A DNA stretch of 64,000 bases, taken from CAYXZL01 sp964469925 (GTDB taxonomy: Bacteria; Patescibacteriota; Gracilibacteria; Absconditabacterales; Absconditicoccaceae). A program made the position numbers and the translations under genes. The stretch is taken from positions 1-64,000 of the forward strand of contig CAYXZL010000005.1 in the NCBI GenBank assembly GCA_964469925.1, given 5' to 3'. A model generated the notes under the pieces. It was not told the DNA's origin. It saw nothing but the letters and a program-made list of their open reading frames with translations, and searched no databases. Shown here piece after piece: positions 1 to 10,073 of the stretch (the stretch's first letter is position 1; every line of letters starts with the position of its first letter).

Positions 1-189
1 CCCACACCTACACCTACGCCTACACCCACACCTACACCTACACCTACACCTACGCCTACACCCACACCTACGCCCACACCTACGCCCACACCTACACCAA
101 CACCTACGCCTACGCCCACACCTACACCAACACCTACGCCTACACCAACACCCACGCCTACACCAACACCTACACCAACACCTACGCCA
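1..189 (+). repeat. Pro-Thr coding tandem repeat, 6-bp unit
   Basis: The block repeats a six-base unit of CCN followed by ACN, about 31 times, in frame with the surface protein. Third positions vary (ACA, ACG, ACC; CCT, CCC, CCA), giving loose higher-order units built from CCTACACCAACA. It continues beyond the left edge. Short-unit repeats of this kind can change length by slippage, always in steps of two residues, so linker length could vary without breaking the frame. Confidence 0.9.
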
Positions 190-477
190 GTGCCAAATGA
201 CTTTTGTAAACTTGTAGCACGACCAGACGCTAGTCTTATAGGTCAACAGGTGAGTTTTTCAACAAATGGAAACCAATCGATCAATCAATGATTCTATAAG
301 GTATGGTATAGTTTGCCAGGAGTAACAAACTACGGAGCATCATCCCCATTTGCTGGAGGGTATCCGACACGAGGAGAAACGTTTCAACAATCTGGAGTGC
401 GAGAGGTAACAGTGTATATTAGTCCAACGGGCGGACCAAACCCAGTGACCTGTAGTACAAAAGTGGTAGTACATTAG
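1..477 (+). CDS. C-terminal part of a Pro-Thr-repeat surface protein
   Basis: The gene enters from the left edge, so its start and N-terminal domains are missing. The visible part has about 60 residues of alternating Pro and Thr, then roughly 95 residues containing FSTNGNQSINQGFYKVWYS and ending in KVVVH before TAG. One glycine of that domain is TGA. The C-terminal part has the alternating hydrophobic pattern and terminal strand of a PKD/Ig-like beta sandwich and two cysteines. Pro-Thr linkers usually hold a folded domain away from the cell wall, so I infer an exported, surface-exposed or secreted protein. No LPXTG motif or terminal membrane anchor is seen. Function is unknown. Confidence 0.75.
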
Positions 478-507
478 CACGTAGCCAGTGATGCCAAGTC
501 AAGAAGA

Positions 508-537
508 AATGACGGTTGCAAGACACCGTCATTTTTT
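508..537 (+). terminator. Rho-independent terminator
   Basis: An 8-bp perfect stem (AATGACGG with CCGTCATT), a 10-base loop and a run of six T follow. It sits 31 bases after the stop of the surface protein and before the DinD-like gene, so it separates the two transcription units. Confidence 0.75.
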
Positions 538-627
538 GTAAATCGTCAGAGAGAGCAATCTTACTCTTCCCATAAGACCAATTTTACTTATAGTGTTTGC
601 TATTGCCTTTTATCTTGTTCTATTACT

Positions 628-1629
628 ATGGACATCAAGATATTTGAGGATATCAAAAAGATCAACGAGTATGATAAGGAGGTTTGGTATGCCCGTGAAT
701 TTGCAAAGACTCTGCATTATGAAGAATATGATGACTTTGAGGAGGTGATCAAAAAAGCGATGATCGCCTGTGATAGAAGCGGTCAAAGTATTCAAGATCA
801 TTTTGGTGGGACGATGGAAACTGTAGAGGTGGACGGTGAGGTAGAACAACTACCAAGTTATCAATTGTCCCGTTTTGCCTGTTACTTGATAGTACTCAAT
901 GCAGACCCGTCCAAAGATATCGTAGCATTGGGGCAAAGTTATTTCGCACTACAAACAAGGAGGCAGGAAATAAATGATCAAAAAAGATTAAACTGACAGT
1001 ACGAGGAAGATCAAAGAAGGCTCGTAGCAAGAGATGAAATGAAAGAACACAACAAAAACTTGGCGAGTGTTGCGAAAAAGGCTGGTGTTAAAAATTATGC
1101 ACAATTTACCGATGCATGATATATGGGGTTGTATGGGAATAAGAGGAAAAAGGATATTGCAAAAAATAAGTGACTTGATCCCGAAGATAATATCCTAGAC
1201 TACATGTCCAGTGAAGAGCTTTGAGCAAATCTGTTTCGTGCGACGCAAACAGAAGCAAAGCTTAAAAGAGAGTTAGAACAATGAGTGGTGATGGGAGAGG
1301 AGGGTGCTAACAAAACGCACTTTGAGGTAGGGAAGAAGGTGAGGGAGACTATTAATGAGTTGGGGGGAACGATGCCAGAGCATCTGCCAAAGGTGGAACA
1401 TATCAAGGAAGCAAGAAGGAGGCTGAAAGAGTTGTCCTATGATGAGGTAGACACACATATAGCTTACGTGCAGACCCATGTGTATGACTTGCCAGAAGAC
1501 ATCGAATCATTACAGGTAGTGGTTGATATCATCAAGCAGTATCCAGGTGATATCGTCGTAAAGTTATGAGACAAAGTGTACCAGCTCAGCAGTGAGTGAT
1601 TACATAAAATCCAAGAAATTCTTGCCTAG
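628..1629 (+). CDS. dinD: DinD-like (DNA-damage-inducible protein D family) protein
   Basis: The 333-residue product starts MDIKIFEDIKKINEYDKEVW. Its first half carries the DinD/Bro-N-like signature, including WYAREFAKTLHY and the segment around SYQLSRFACYLIVLNADPSK. The second half has the family's conserved GYMGLYG, NILDYMSSEELGANLFRATQ and NKTHFEVGKKVRETINELGG patterns. Six or more glycines are TGA, and the protein is full length only under table 25. DinD is a LexA-regulated gene in E. coli and has been linked to RecA regulation, but homologues in mobile and CPR genomes are poorly characterised. No LexA-like operator is recognisable upstream. Start is the first ATG, 90 bases after the upstream terminator. 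Confidence 0.85.
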
Positions 1630-1675
1630 ATTTAGCCCATATCCTAGGTTTTAGAAAAGCTGTCAACCAAGAGAG

Positions 1676-2926
1676 ATGACCCATCAGGCAGAGATCATAG
1701 CACCAGGAGGTTCGTATACCAAAGCAATCATCGCAGCAGAAAATGGAGCTGAAGCTGTATATGTATGAGTACCCTTTACCTCCTTGAGAATGAGGCAAAA
1801 TAAGCTGAGGGATTTTGATATCCTCAAAAAAACAATAGAAGCATTGCACTCTCGTGGTGTCAAAGCCTATATGACGATGAATATTTTCCCAAGAAATATA
1901 GATATGAAAATATTCGAGGCTGTTGTTGAGAGAGTGTCAGATCTATGACCAGATGCAATTATCTTCTCTGACCCAGGGACTTTTTCAATTATTAGAAAAT
2001 ACCTTCCTGGGATCGCTCTCCATCTCAGTACGCAGACCAATATGCTCAACTATGAAGCAGTGAGGTTTCGATATGACCTCGGAGTCAAAAGAATTATAGT
2101 AGCCAGAGAGTTAACCCTCAAGGAGATAATCGATATCAAAAAGCAGGTAGCATGAGTAGAATTAGAGGCTTTTGTCCACGGTGCCATGTGTATAGCCTAT
2201 TCTGGTAGGTGTCTGATGGGGGAGTATTTTTCGGGAAGAGATGGCAACAAGGGCGAATGTTCCCATGTGTGCAGATACAAATTTAGAATGAAGCTAGAGG
2301 AAGAAAAAAGACCAGGTAAACGATTTGAGGTAGGTGAAGATGAAGAAGGCAGTTATATGATGTCGTCTAAAGATCTTTGTACGATAGAAAGATTGGCGGA
2401 GATTATACCACACTTAGACGGATTAAAAATAGAGGGAAGAAGCAAGAGCGAGCTCTATGTATGAGCAGTTGCAAAAGCATATAGACATGTCAGGGACGCC
2501 ATTGTCAATAAAACTACAATTAATGAGTCAATAAAGAATCTGGTGTACCAGATACCTCACAGACCCTATTGGGAATGATTCTTTTTCAATAATACCAGAT
2601 CGGCACCGGATGGGGAGGCAGATGAGGTAGGGACTACCAAACGAACCCCATGACCAGTGGCTGAGGTGGAATATTGTTGACTACTGACTGACAAGTACAT
2701 TGATAACGGTGGAGAAAAAATCTATGAGTTCATACCCAAGCAATCACTCCAAAAAGGAGACGTCTTGCAGACCCTCTCGGCACAGTGACGAGAAACGATA
2801 ACTATCCAATGATTCTATAAAAAAAATAAGCAGACCATAGACGCTATTACCTGTAATACAAACAATATCTTTTTGTATGCAAACAAGACACTAAGTCCAT
2901 GGACGGTGTTGTATAGGAACATATAA
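1676..2926 (+). CDS. Peptidase U32 family protein
   Basis: The 416-residue product has the U32 barrel pattern: EIIAPGGSYTKAIIAAENGA at the N-terminus, then AVYVG, a series of barrel strands, FVHGAMCIAYSGRCLMGEY and the CSHVCRYKF cluster, followed by DLCTIERLAEIIPHLDGLKIEGR. Cysteines in the GAMC..SGRC and CSHVC clusters match the Fe-S-binding positions known in family members TrhP/RlhA/UbiU. Members hydroxylate RNA (tRNA U34, 23S C2501) or quinones, or act as collagenase-like proteases. The tail after residue 320 matches the usual U32 C-terminal extension. It follows the dinD stop by 46 bases. Most likely a tRNA or rRNA hydroxylation protein; the exact substrate cannot be read from the sequence. 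Confidence 0.88.
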
Positions 2927-2962
2927 AAAACGTAAAGAGCGGTAACGGAATGCGGAAACGGC

Positions 2963-3538
2963 TTATTGCAGGGATTCTAGAAGATCTGAGTTGGTATCAA
3001 GCTCACGTTCAAGAGTTGGTAGCGGAAAGAGGAGAGCATTCATGATTATCCTAGCTTCAGCAAGAGCTTGTCTTTCCGACTGTGTTGCTACAAAAGTATT
3101 TTCAGGAAAAATCGTGGAAACAGGATTATTTCCAGCAAACTCATTAAACTGAGACACAAGCTGGTTAAATCATGAGAAATCAAAGTTGTCAAAGGTCACT
3201 TGCTCGGCACTTGATGTGACGTTTGAAAAGTCCTCAAACCCTCTAAGTAAAGTATGAAACATTGCAATAGGACCAGAGAGATCAAAGTCTGGGATCCTAG
3301 GAAGAAGGTTGTCAAAAACTTTTTTGAGGATTTCTACGAGCATTATGTATTCCCACACACGGTTTTTGAGAGCATACGAACCAGAAACCACCACCGATGT
3401 TTTGCTCTTAAGGTTCAAGATGTGGGGCATAGCATCTGTGTAAGAGCCCTTTTGGGGAAAGATGCCCAATGTCATAAAGGGGTAATCGCTAGGAGCTTCT
3501 GGGGCAGCTGATGTTGAGTCATGTGGGGGGAGCAACAT
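2963..3538 (-). CDS. Hypothetical protein, 191 aa
   Basis: I recognise no family. The product begins MLLPPHDSTSAAPEAPSDYP, has a central segment rich in hydrophobic residues (VVVSGSYALKNRVWEYIMLVEILKKVFDNLL) and an acidic Phe-rich middle (TFDNFDFSGFNQLVSQFNEF, its glycine coded by TGA). The C-terminus is helical and ends LLESLQ. No signal peptide or clear membrane span. It is last in a minus-strand series behind the DUF2461 gene (84 bases away) and converges on the U32 gene with 36 bases between stops. A slightly earlier non-ATG start is possible. Confidence 0.6.
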
Positions 3539-3621
3539 GAGTTTGACTAAGAAAATAAAATCAAAAGTTATCGACTGACAATGATCATATTATAGAGAAA
3601 AATAGAAAAGGAGCAAATTTG

Positions 3622-4302
3622 TTACAGTCTAAACAACGACAACGCATGACGGAGAAAATCACGAAAAGGGAGAATCGCCTCATAGTACTCTAGCAAGAGC
3701 TCATCTAGGTCGTCACGGAGGATGTGCTTGTGAGCAAGATGTGCAGTATAATAAAACTGCTTGTGTGCAATCAAGGGTTGTTGCTCGTAGACCGCTTTGT
3801 ATGCGGGAGCCAAACGTTTGTGGACAGCCCCCTGCATGCTACCCCAATGCGTGACAAGCGTTTCCTCTGATATGATTGCATTAAATCTTTTGAGCTGTCA
3901 GACGATAGCATCTCTGATGACAGTAATTTGTTCTTTGTCTGGCATATAACTGCCACTAGCAAGCACAATGCCATTCCAACCTATTTCGACATACAAGCCA
4001 GGATAGACAAAATCTTTGCGTCATCATGGAGCAATAATGGCTCCCACATGAGTCTTGTAGGGAGTCTTATCGGTGGAAAAGCGAATATCGCGGTTGATTC
4101 TATAGATACAATCCTGAGCACGCAATCACTCAAGAAGGTGATCATGATCGCTCATGCGAGCTAGCACATCCATAATGAGTGTCTGAAAAGGTTGTTTGAT
4201 AGCAGTTTCATAGAGAGGCTTGTGTTCATAAAACCATTCCCTTGTATTATTTCCAGCCAATCATTCAAAAAAGTCGATAAAATCCTGAGAAAAATAACGC
4301 AT
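3622..4302 (-). CDS. DUF2461 / TIGR02453 family protein
   Basis: The 226-residue product matches the DUF2461 pattern: FIDFFEGLAGNNTREWFYEH near the N-terminus, then YRINRDIRFSTDKTPYKTHV, followed by PGLYVEIGWNGIVLASGSYM and a helical C-terminus ending ALSLFRL. The family is widespread and structurally uncharacterised in function; I assign none. Three glycines in conserved positions are TGA. The gene starts 24 bases after the stop of the FAD oxidoreductase and is probably co-transcribed with it and bdbC. Confidence 0.82.
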
Positions 4303-4326
4303 CAGACAAGCAAAAGCTAAAAAGCC

Positions 4327-5388
4327 TTAGAAAGGGAGCATTATCTTATGAGTAAATTCAAAAAGTATTTTCTTCTCAATCATTCTTTTAAGAAATCCAA
4401 CAATGAGCGGTAAATAGAGATACTGCTTTCCAAGAACCATAATGCCATCATAGCGTCAGAGAGCAATAGCTAGTTGGTCAAAGTTTTGTAGGGGAGGGTA
4501 GGTCTTCGTGATTCATTGTAGCTTGTCAGCAATAAGAGTACCAACTCTTCTTCACTCAATGAAAGCGTTGTGAGCAGTTGTATATAAGCCATGAACAGCA
4601 ATATCGCCGCACATCATGATATGATCACTTTCAATTGACGTATAATCGTTATTGAACGTAAGTTCTGGTGCGTATTCTTCATCGTTAACCTTAATCCCAC
4701 TAGCCATGATACTCACATCAGAAGGCAGAGTTTTGCCAGATGCCAAGGTGATATCACTGTCTGACATGCCAGTGACCTTATCGTCTAAGATGACTTCTAC
4801 TCATTGTTTGTGAAGGTAACTATAAGATATTCTACCAACATTGGGATGATAGCGATCAAACAATCTATCTTTTGAGTGAATAAGGCGTATAGAAAGCGGC
4901 AACTTCCTTTCAGCCAAAACGCTCGCCACTTCTACTCAGGTAAACCCTCAACCAATGATCGAAACGTGTTGTGCAGTCTTGAGTGCTGCATTGAGTTTGG
5001 GGATGTCGTCTCACCAGCGGACGGTATAGGCATAACGTTCAAAGTCTTTATTTCAGTAAAAATTGACACGTGAACCAGTTGCGATGATCGCATAGTCAAA
5101 ATGCCACTGATCACCAGTGTGTAAGTCAAAAAAATGATTTTTACTGATGCGTGTAACTTTGGCATGGACAAAGTCCTCGCCGTACACTTTTTTCAAATCA
5201 AATTGGAGACTGCGAAGGCGATTGGTGTCTCCGACAGCCTCATGGAGTCAGGGGGAAAAGGTGAATTTGTCACTCATGTCAAATAGCTTGACAGTAATAT
5301 GAGGATTACGCTTTTTGAGCATCAAGTAGGCGGATATGCCAGCAAATCAAGCACCCGCAATAGCAACATCGCAATGATAAACGTTCAT
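4327..5388 (-). CDS. FAD/NAD(P)-dependent oxidoreductase (NDH-2/SQR-like)
   Basis: The 353-residue product has two Rossmann motifs: CDVAIAGAGFAGISAYLML at residues 6-24 for FAD and VSIIGGGFTGVEVASVLAE near the middle for NAD(P)H, plus the ATGSRVNF strand and the late FAD-contact motif MMCGDIAVHG. The layout is that of type II NADH dehydrogenases and sulfide:quinone oxidoreductases. No disulfide-redox CxxC is visible, so it is not a thioredoxin-reductase type. Its ATG overlaps the TAA of bdbC by one base (TAATG), implying translational coupling. I infer a membrane-peripheral dehydrogenase that may serve the BdbC electron path; the acceptor is unknown. Confidence 0.82.
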
Positions 5389-5882
5389 TATGACTCTATA
5401 CGATGATCACTAAAAGTACCGATCTTCCTAGAGGCGTAACGACAAACAAACAAAACCAATGCAAACAAAAGTATCCCGAGAAATGGTATGGTAATAAAAC
5501 CGAAATAGTTAACGTAGCTGATAGTACACGACGGTCAGAGACCATTGGAGAGTGTGTTACAAAAGGTAGATGTACTAGCAAACTTCTCCAGGTAATAATT
5601 GTATCATGCCAAAAAAAGTCAAATCCAAGCAAAAGGCTTGATGATAGCGAGCGAACCATCAATACCCTTGCGGAGAGCGACAGCAGATATAAGAACCAGA
5701 GGAAATGTGACGATTCTTATGTACCAACACAAATAGCAGGGTGGGAATCAATTGTCGAGGACAAACCATTCACCAGTAACTATGTTAGAAAATGGGTCAC
5801 CAAAGTATCAGTAGTAAAGGGAACCAAGTGTGGCGATAGAAGATAGGATAAGGATAAGCCATAGTCATTGACGTTCTGTCAT
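5388..5882 (-). pseudogene. bdbC: BdbC/DsbB-type thiol-disulfide oxidoreductase, frameshifted
   Basis: Start MTERQGLWLILIL; the first half has PPCYLCWYIRIVTFPLVLI, the CxxC-WYxR signature of DsbB/BdbC. After WIGLF the frame breaks inside a homopolymer (A7 on the plus strand, 5611-5617). Removing one base restores IGLFLAGYNYYLEKFASTST, then CNTLSNGLGPSC (second cysteine pair) and YFGFITIPFLGILLFALVL, exactly the BdbC layout of four membrane helices and two cysteine pairs. As given, the upstream frame stops at TAG within 20 codons. It could be a sequencing error, a recent inactivation, or slippage. The family re-oxidises a DsbA/BdbD-like thiol oxidase at the membrane. Stop overlaps the next gene's ATG. 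Confidence 0.8.
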
Positions 5883-5922
5883 GAAAAAGAAGATAACGAT
5901 AAAGCATGTCAGTAGTGTTTAG

Positions 5923-6549
5923 TTATTTACTAAACCATATGACGGTATTGCGGTCGGTATTAGGATCAAGGGGGATTTGTCAACGGACGGTATTGTTGTT
6001 TTCGTCCATTTCACCAAAAAGATCATTGGGGTCTGCAGATACAACGATATCATAGATGCCAGGAGAATCAAGCTGGAGATCATCATGGAAATCAAACAAG
6101 TAGCTTTGACACCTATCGTGACCATAGTCAGCATAGGGTGCTGTGACACGAGCAGTATGATTGACAATGCTAACATCCACCGAGAGTAGCGACTGTGTTT
6201 CACTAAAATCACCTGCCCCACAGACGACCACCGCTAAGCATCTTCAGGCACAACCCACTCATAGGCTTTCAAGAGAAAAATCGAAGGCATGGTCTGGAAG
6301 CATCTCGATCTGATCAGCAATGTGGCGGAGAATATAATATGCCCTAGAGTCCGCAGCAAGAGTCGCAAGAAGTGAGTCTATACGCACGGACACTGCCGCT
6401 AGGCTCGCAGGGTTATCAACAGCAAGAGTGACGATGGCACGATCCAGCTCCGCCAAAAGCTGGGTATCAGCATCAGTAGGTTGGTAAGCAAGTGTATTGC
6501 CACATAAACTGAATGTAGCTACTAATAAGCCAATAAGATATTTCTTCAT
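5923..6549 (-). CDS. Exported protein with CARDB-like domain
   Basis: The 208-residue product begins MKKYLIGLLVATFSLCGNTLA, a typical signal peptide. Residues 25-95 are helical and repetitive in Ala/Asp (QLLAELDRAIVTLAVDNPAS). The C-terminal half resembles a CARDB beta-sandwich adhesion module: LLSVDVSIVNHTARVT, then SPGIYDIVVSADPNDLFGEM and DENNNTVRGQ, whose Asn/Asp loop is typical of that fold. Four or more cysteines could form disulfides, which fits its position directly upstream of bdbC (40 bases). Two glycines in the join between halves are TGA. I infer an exported adhesin-like or binding protein; the ligand is unknown. Confidence 0.7.
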
Positions 6550-6620
6550 CCAAAAAGTAAGAAAATGAAAAGGATAATACAACAAGTGTATCAGAGTGAC
6601 TCCTACTATCAATCCAAATT

Positions 6621-7874
6621 TTAGCGATGGACTTTACGAAAACGGTAAAGTAGGTAGATACTACTTGCGCTTACCAAGAAGGTGGCTCCTAGAGTCACAT
6701 ACCAGCTGGTCAGGAAGCCATGATATTGATAAACTGCACCGATAATGATGGGCATAATAAAATATCAAATACCAGACACAATATTTTGAAAAGAAGCAAA
6801 TGATCCATCGTGTTGGTGATCCTGGTCATGTGCCTCCAGTGCGTGTCATGATCATCCAAAAATGAGGTTGTTTCACAGTCACAGCATAATTCCGAATATC
6901 ACAACAGCTGAGACATCATAGTGAAATACGCCATAGAGCAAACCAGCAAAGACAAATCATTGACCCAAAAGATAGCTAAACTTCCAACTATAGCGGTCGG
7001 CCAGCATGCCAGCAAGGCTGGCAAAAAATATCGTTATGAGCTCATAAATCCCCAGTCCAATACCGGCAAATCAGGATCAGTCAGCCTCCAAAAACAAATG
7101 CATAGGCAAAAGAAACCAAATAGCACCATAAAAAATCCCCTCCCAGAGTTTTACCATGATGGAATAGATAGGGTACCGTTTATTTTTTTTGAGGTACAGA
7201 AAAGCATAGCGAAAAACATCGATGAAGTAACGAATTGAGGCAGTCGCTTGATGATGTCAACGATGAGGAAGGTATGCTGTATCATCGATAGTAAAGCGAT
7301 TGACAAGCCGCAAAAATAGACCAGATCAGATGACGACCAAAGGCAGATAGGGAAAGGGATTGTCAGAAAAAAACGCTATCGACATCGTTGCCAAAAATGT
7401 TCATAGTGCCTTGATTGCCTCCACATAACCAAAAAGTAGTCAACCCTTTTCTCTTTCACCAACACGCAACACATAAGCACCAAGGATGTTGCTACCAGAA
7501 AGAAACGCTATGAGTAAAAACGAAAAAACAGTACCCGCCATGTGTAGGTAGCCAAGAAAAAAAAGTAGTCCGCAAACAACAAGACTATAAGCATAGACGT
7601 TCGTTACCCTTTTACTACCATAGCTATCGACATAGTTGCCAATAATGGGACTGATAATAAGTGCTAAGAGATTTCCGATAGTGATCCAAAATCATGCCCA
7701 GAATGATCAAAAAGCAATAGTGAAAATAACGGGCAAGACGGCATAAAGAAGATTGATGGAGTATGACACAAAGGAATAACCGCCCGTGAGCGAAACGATC
7801 GACTTATCGTTGGGGCTCAGTCAGAGGGAGATATAACGGATACCACGAAACAACATGATCAGAAATGCTAGCAT
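6621..7874 (-). CDS. Major facilitator superfamily transporter
   Basis: The product of about 417 residues is strongly hydrophobic with around 12 predicted membrane helices. The first-half loop motif is weakly recognisable in GNYVDSYGSKRVTNVYAYSL (helix 2-3 loop) and in its pseudo-repeat AGMLADRYSWKFSYLLGQGF, the two matching loops expected of MFS proteins. C-terminus ends LLYRFRKVHR. Many glycines in membrane helices are TGA. The substrate cannot be inferred. I chose the ATG at 7874 because a good promoter ends only about 14 bases upstream; an ATG six codons later is also possible. The downstream CARDB gene follows by 71 bases. Confidence 0.82.
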
Positions 7875-7888
7875 AAAATAATGCTACC

Positions 7889-7917
7889 ATTATAGGGTCT
7901 AGAGGCGTTTCTAGCAA
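7889..7917 (-). promoter_or_regulatory. Sigma-70-type promoter for the MFS/redox operon
   Basis: Minus-strand -35 TTGCTA and -10 TATAAT are separated by exactly 17 bases. The -10 box ends 14 bases before the ATG at 7874, so the transcript would be leaderless or have a leader of only a few bases. Confidence 0.6.
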
Positions 7918-7981
7918 AAAATGAAACAAGGGAAAACAAGCCTTGTCAGTACAAAAGCTAACGAGAATCTATAGAGACTGT

Positions 7982-9406
7982 TTAGAGAGTAGGCTTGAGT
8001 ACGAGTATTTTTGGCTCTAACATGTCCTGCATAGCATACCTAATCCCCTCTCTACCAAAACCACTGTCCTTGACTCACCCATAGGGCATATGATCAACAC
8101 GCCATGAAGGCACATCATTGTGGATGACGCCACCTACTTCCGCCTCTTCAAATAATTTCCAAACACGATTGATATCATGACAAAAGACGCCGATTTGTAA
8201 ACCAAATTTGGATTGATTGATCCTAGCAATCACTTCTTCAAAACTGGAAAAGCTATCTATCATGACTACAGGACCAAAAGCTTCCTCTTGAGCTAGTTCA
8301 CTCGAATTGGGTACATTAACCAACACAGTTGGCTGGATAAGAGTTCACTGCATCGTATTGCCAATGAGGCATTTAGCTCCAGACTCGACTGCATTGTCGA
8401 TCCATGTTTTGAGTCTGAGTGTGTTTTTTTCATCAATAATGCCTCCAATGTCAGTCTCTTCATCCATAGGGTCACCAACCTTCATGACATTAATAGCTGC
8501 AACAAACTGTTGTTTAAAAGTATCAGCGATATCTTCATGGACAAAGATCCTTTGTACGGAGACGCAACTTTGACCTGCTTGATAAAAAGCACCAATCACG
8601 CTACGTTTGATCACTCGGTCTCGATCAGTCACATCTTTGTCAATAACCAATGCAGCATCACCTCCTAACTCGAGCACTACCTTCTTTTTCCCAGCACGCT
8701 CTTTCATCGCCCATCCCACCGCAGGAGAACCAGTAAAACTCAAAAGAGCGATACGTTCATCTTCTACCAATTGTTGTCCTGTGACTCTATCACAGGGTAA
8801 AACAGAAAAAGCCTGTAGTGGTCGTCAGCTTTTTTCTACGATTGCCGCAAACTTAAGTGTCGAGAGAGGAGTAGAGCTGGCAGGTTTGATGATGATGGGG
8901 CAGCCCGCAGCAATCGCTGGTGCGACCTTGTGTGCCATGAGGTTCATAGGGAAGTTGAAAGGCGTGATACCAGCAACCACGCCGACAGGAAAGTGTTTGA
9001 GGATAATATGGCGACCAGCAGCGGCAGGCGTAATACCAGCTGGGATATAGTCTCCGTATACACGCTCAGCCTCTCCTGTCGCTATCTGAAAGGTGTTGAT
9101 GCAACGTGTCATTTCGGCTCTTGCTTCTTTGATGGTTTTGCCATTTTCTTGGACTAAAAGATGCGAAAACGCCTCGTGTTGTTTGCTAAGTTCTGCAACA
9201 ATGTAAGAGAGTACTTCCGATCTCTGGTATGCTTCCATTTTCCTCGTTTCTTCCAATGACTGCCTAGCTGCTACGATTGCCCTCTCAATATGGTCGGGAC
9301 CGGCAAGGGAAACTGATCAGATGACCGAACCATCGTAGGGGTAGATGACATCAAGGTAGTTGCCACTATCGACTCGTTCGCCAGCTAGGTATAATGTACT
9401 TGACAT
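7982..9406 (-). CDS. Aldehyde dehydrogenase family protein (GapN-like)
   Basis: The 474-residue length and domains are standard for NAD(P)-dependent aldehyde dehydrogenases. Seen: the GITPFNFPMNLMAHKVAPAI cofactor segment, IIKPASSTPLS, LSFTGSPAVG, the catalytic glutamate in VLELGGDAALVID, the catalytic cysteine in YQAGQSCVSVQRIFV, and EEAFGPVVMI near the C-terminus. The motif set resembles non-phosphorylating glyceraldehyde-3-phosphate dehydrogenase (GapN) and lactaldehyde/succinate-semialdehyde enzymes; I cannot separate these. In a fermentative CPR cell GapN would give NADPH while bypassing one ATP step (inference). The MazG-like gene ends 31 bases upstream, suggesting one operon. Confidence 0.88.
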
Positions 9407-9437
9407 GATGGTATGGAAAATGAGCTAAAAGATAGTG

Positions 9438-9803
9438 CTATATTGTAGCATGTTCAGCGTCGAGTCTTTCTTTCTGCCTTTTCTTAGTGTCTGATCGAGA
9501 AACACCGCTCTTTTGGTCAGCAACTCTTTCAGTATACTTGTTTTTTGCTCTCAAAAAAACATTTGTAACAGAGCCGATGTAGCCACTTTGCTGGAGAGTA
9601 TACAAAAGATTGATATAGTCTCGCAATAGATCGCCACACTCATCTTCGAGATATACATGGTTATTGTGTTTGATCTCAGACTCTATTTCGAGTATTTCGT
9701 CTTTGACTCATTGCAGATAGTTGCGGAAGTCGGTCCATGAAGATGATGATGTAAGTTCAAGATCATACTTTTGTGCGGCGAGAGCAAGTAAGGGTTCAAG
9801 CAT
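9438..9803 (-). CDS. MazG-like nucleotide pyrophosphohydrolase
   Basis: A 121-residue all-alpha product. Acidic residues are arranged as in MazG/dUTPase-like all-alpha NTP pyrophosphatases: GVKDEILEIESEI supplies the ExxE, and EDECGDLLRDYINLL the ExxD about 15 residues later, the Mg-binding set. The C-terminus is basic (KKRQKERLDAEHATI). Such enzymes hydrolyse non-canonical or excess NTPs. It precedes the aldehyde dehydrogenase on the same strand. Identification rests on the metal-binding pattern alone. Confidence 0.65.
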
Positions 9804-10073
9804 ACAGAATGCTACAACAGATAAAAGGTCGCACAAGCGAAATATCCACTTCTAAAATCAATCCTAGTCATCTTTGCGATAGCTACAACACAAAAAACTA
9901 ATGCTACTTGCCTTCCTTGGAAGAAGCCTATTTAGGACCAGAAAGAGGCAATAGAATCTTCATGATGACGCAAATGTTTGGTGATAGGATATGAAAAAGA
10001 TGTAAAGTGATGTTGACTTAAGTAAATAAATATTTAGAGGGAAAGGACTTTTAAGACCTATACGAGAAAGGCC

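Noticed and set aside
1..189. CRISPR array
   Set aside because: Units are six bases without unique spacers and lie in a coding frame. No array was seen elsewhere.
5403..5846. 147-codon plus-strand frame opposite bdbC
   Set aside because: It has no TGA, no recognisable domain and a Lys/Ser/Thr-rich random composition, while the other strand encodes clear BdbC motifs. It is a shadow.
6921..7238. 105-codon plus-strand frame within the MFS gene
   Set aside because: It is antisense to well-formed membrane helices of the transporter and has no independent support.
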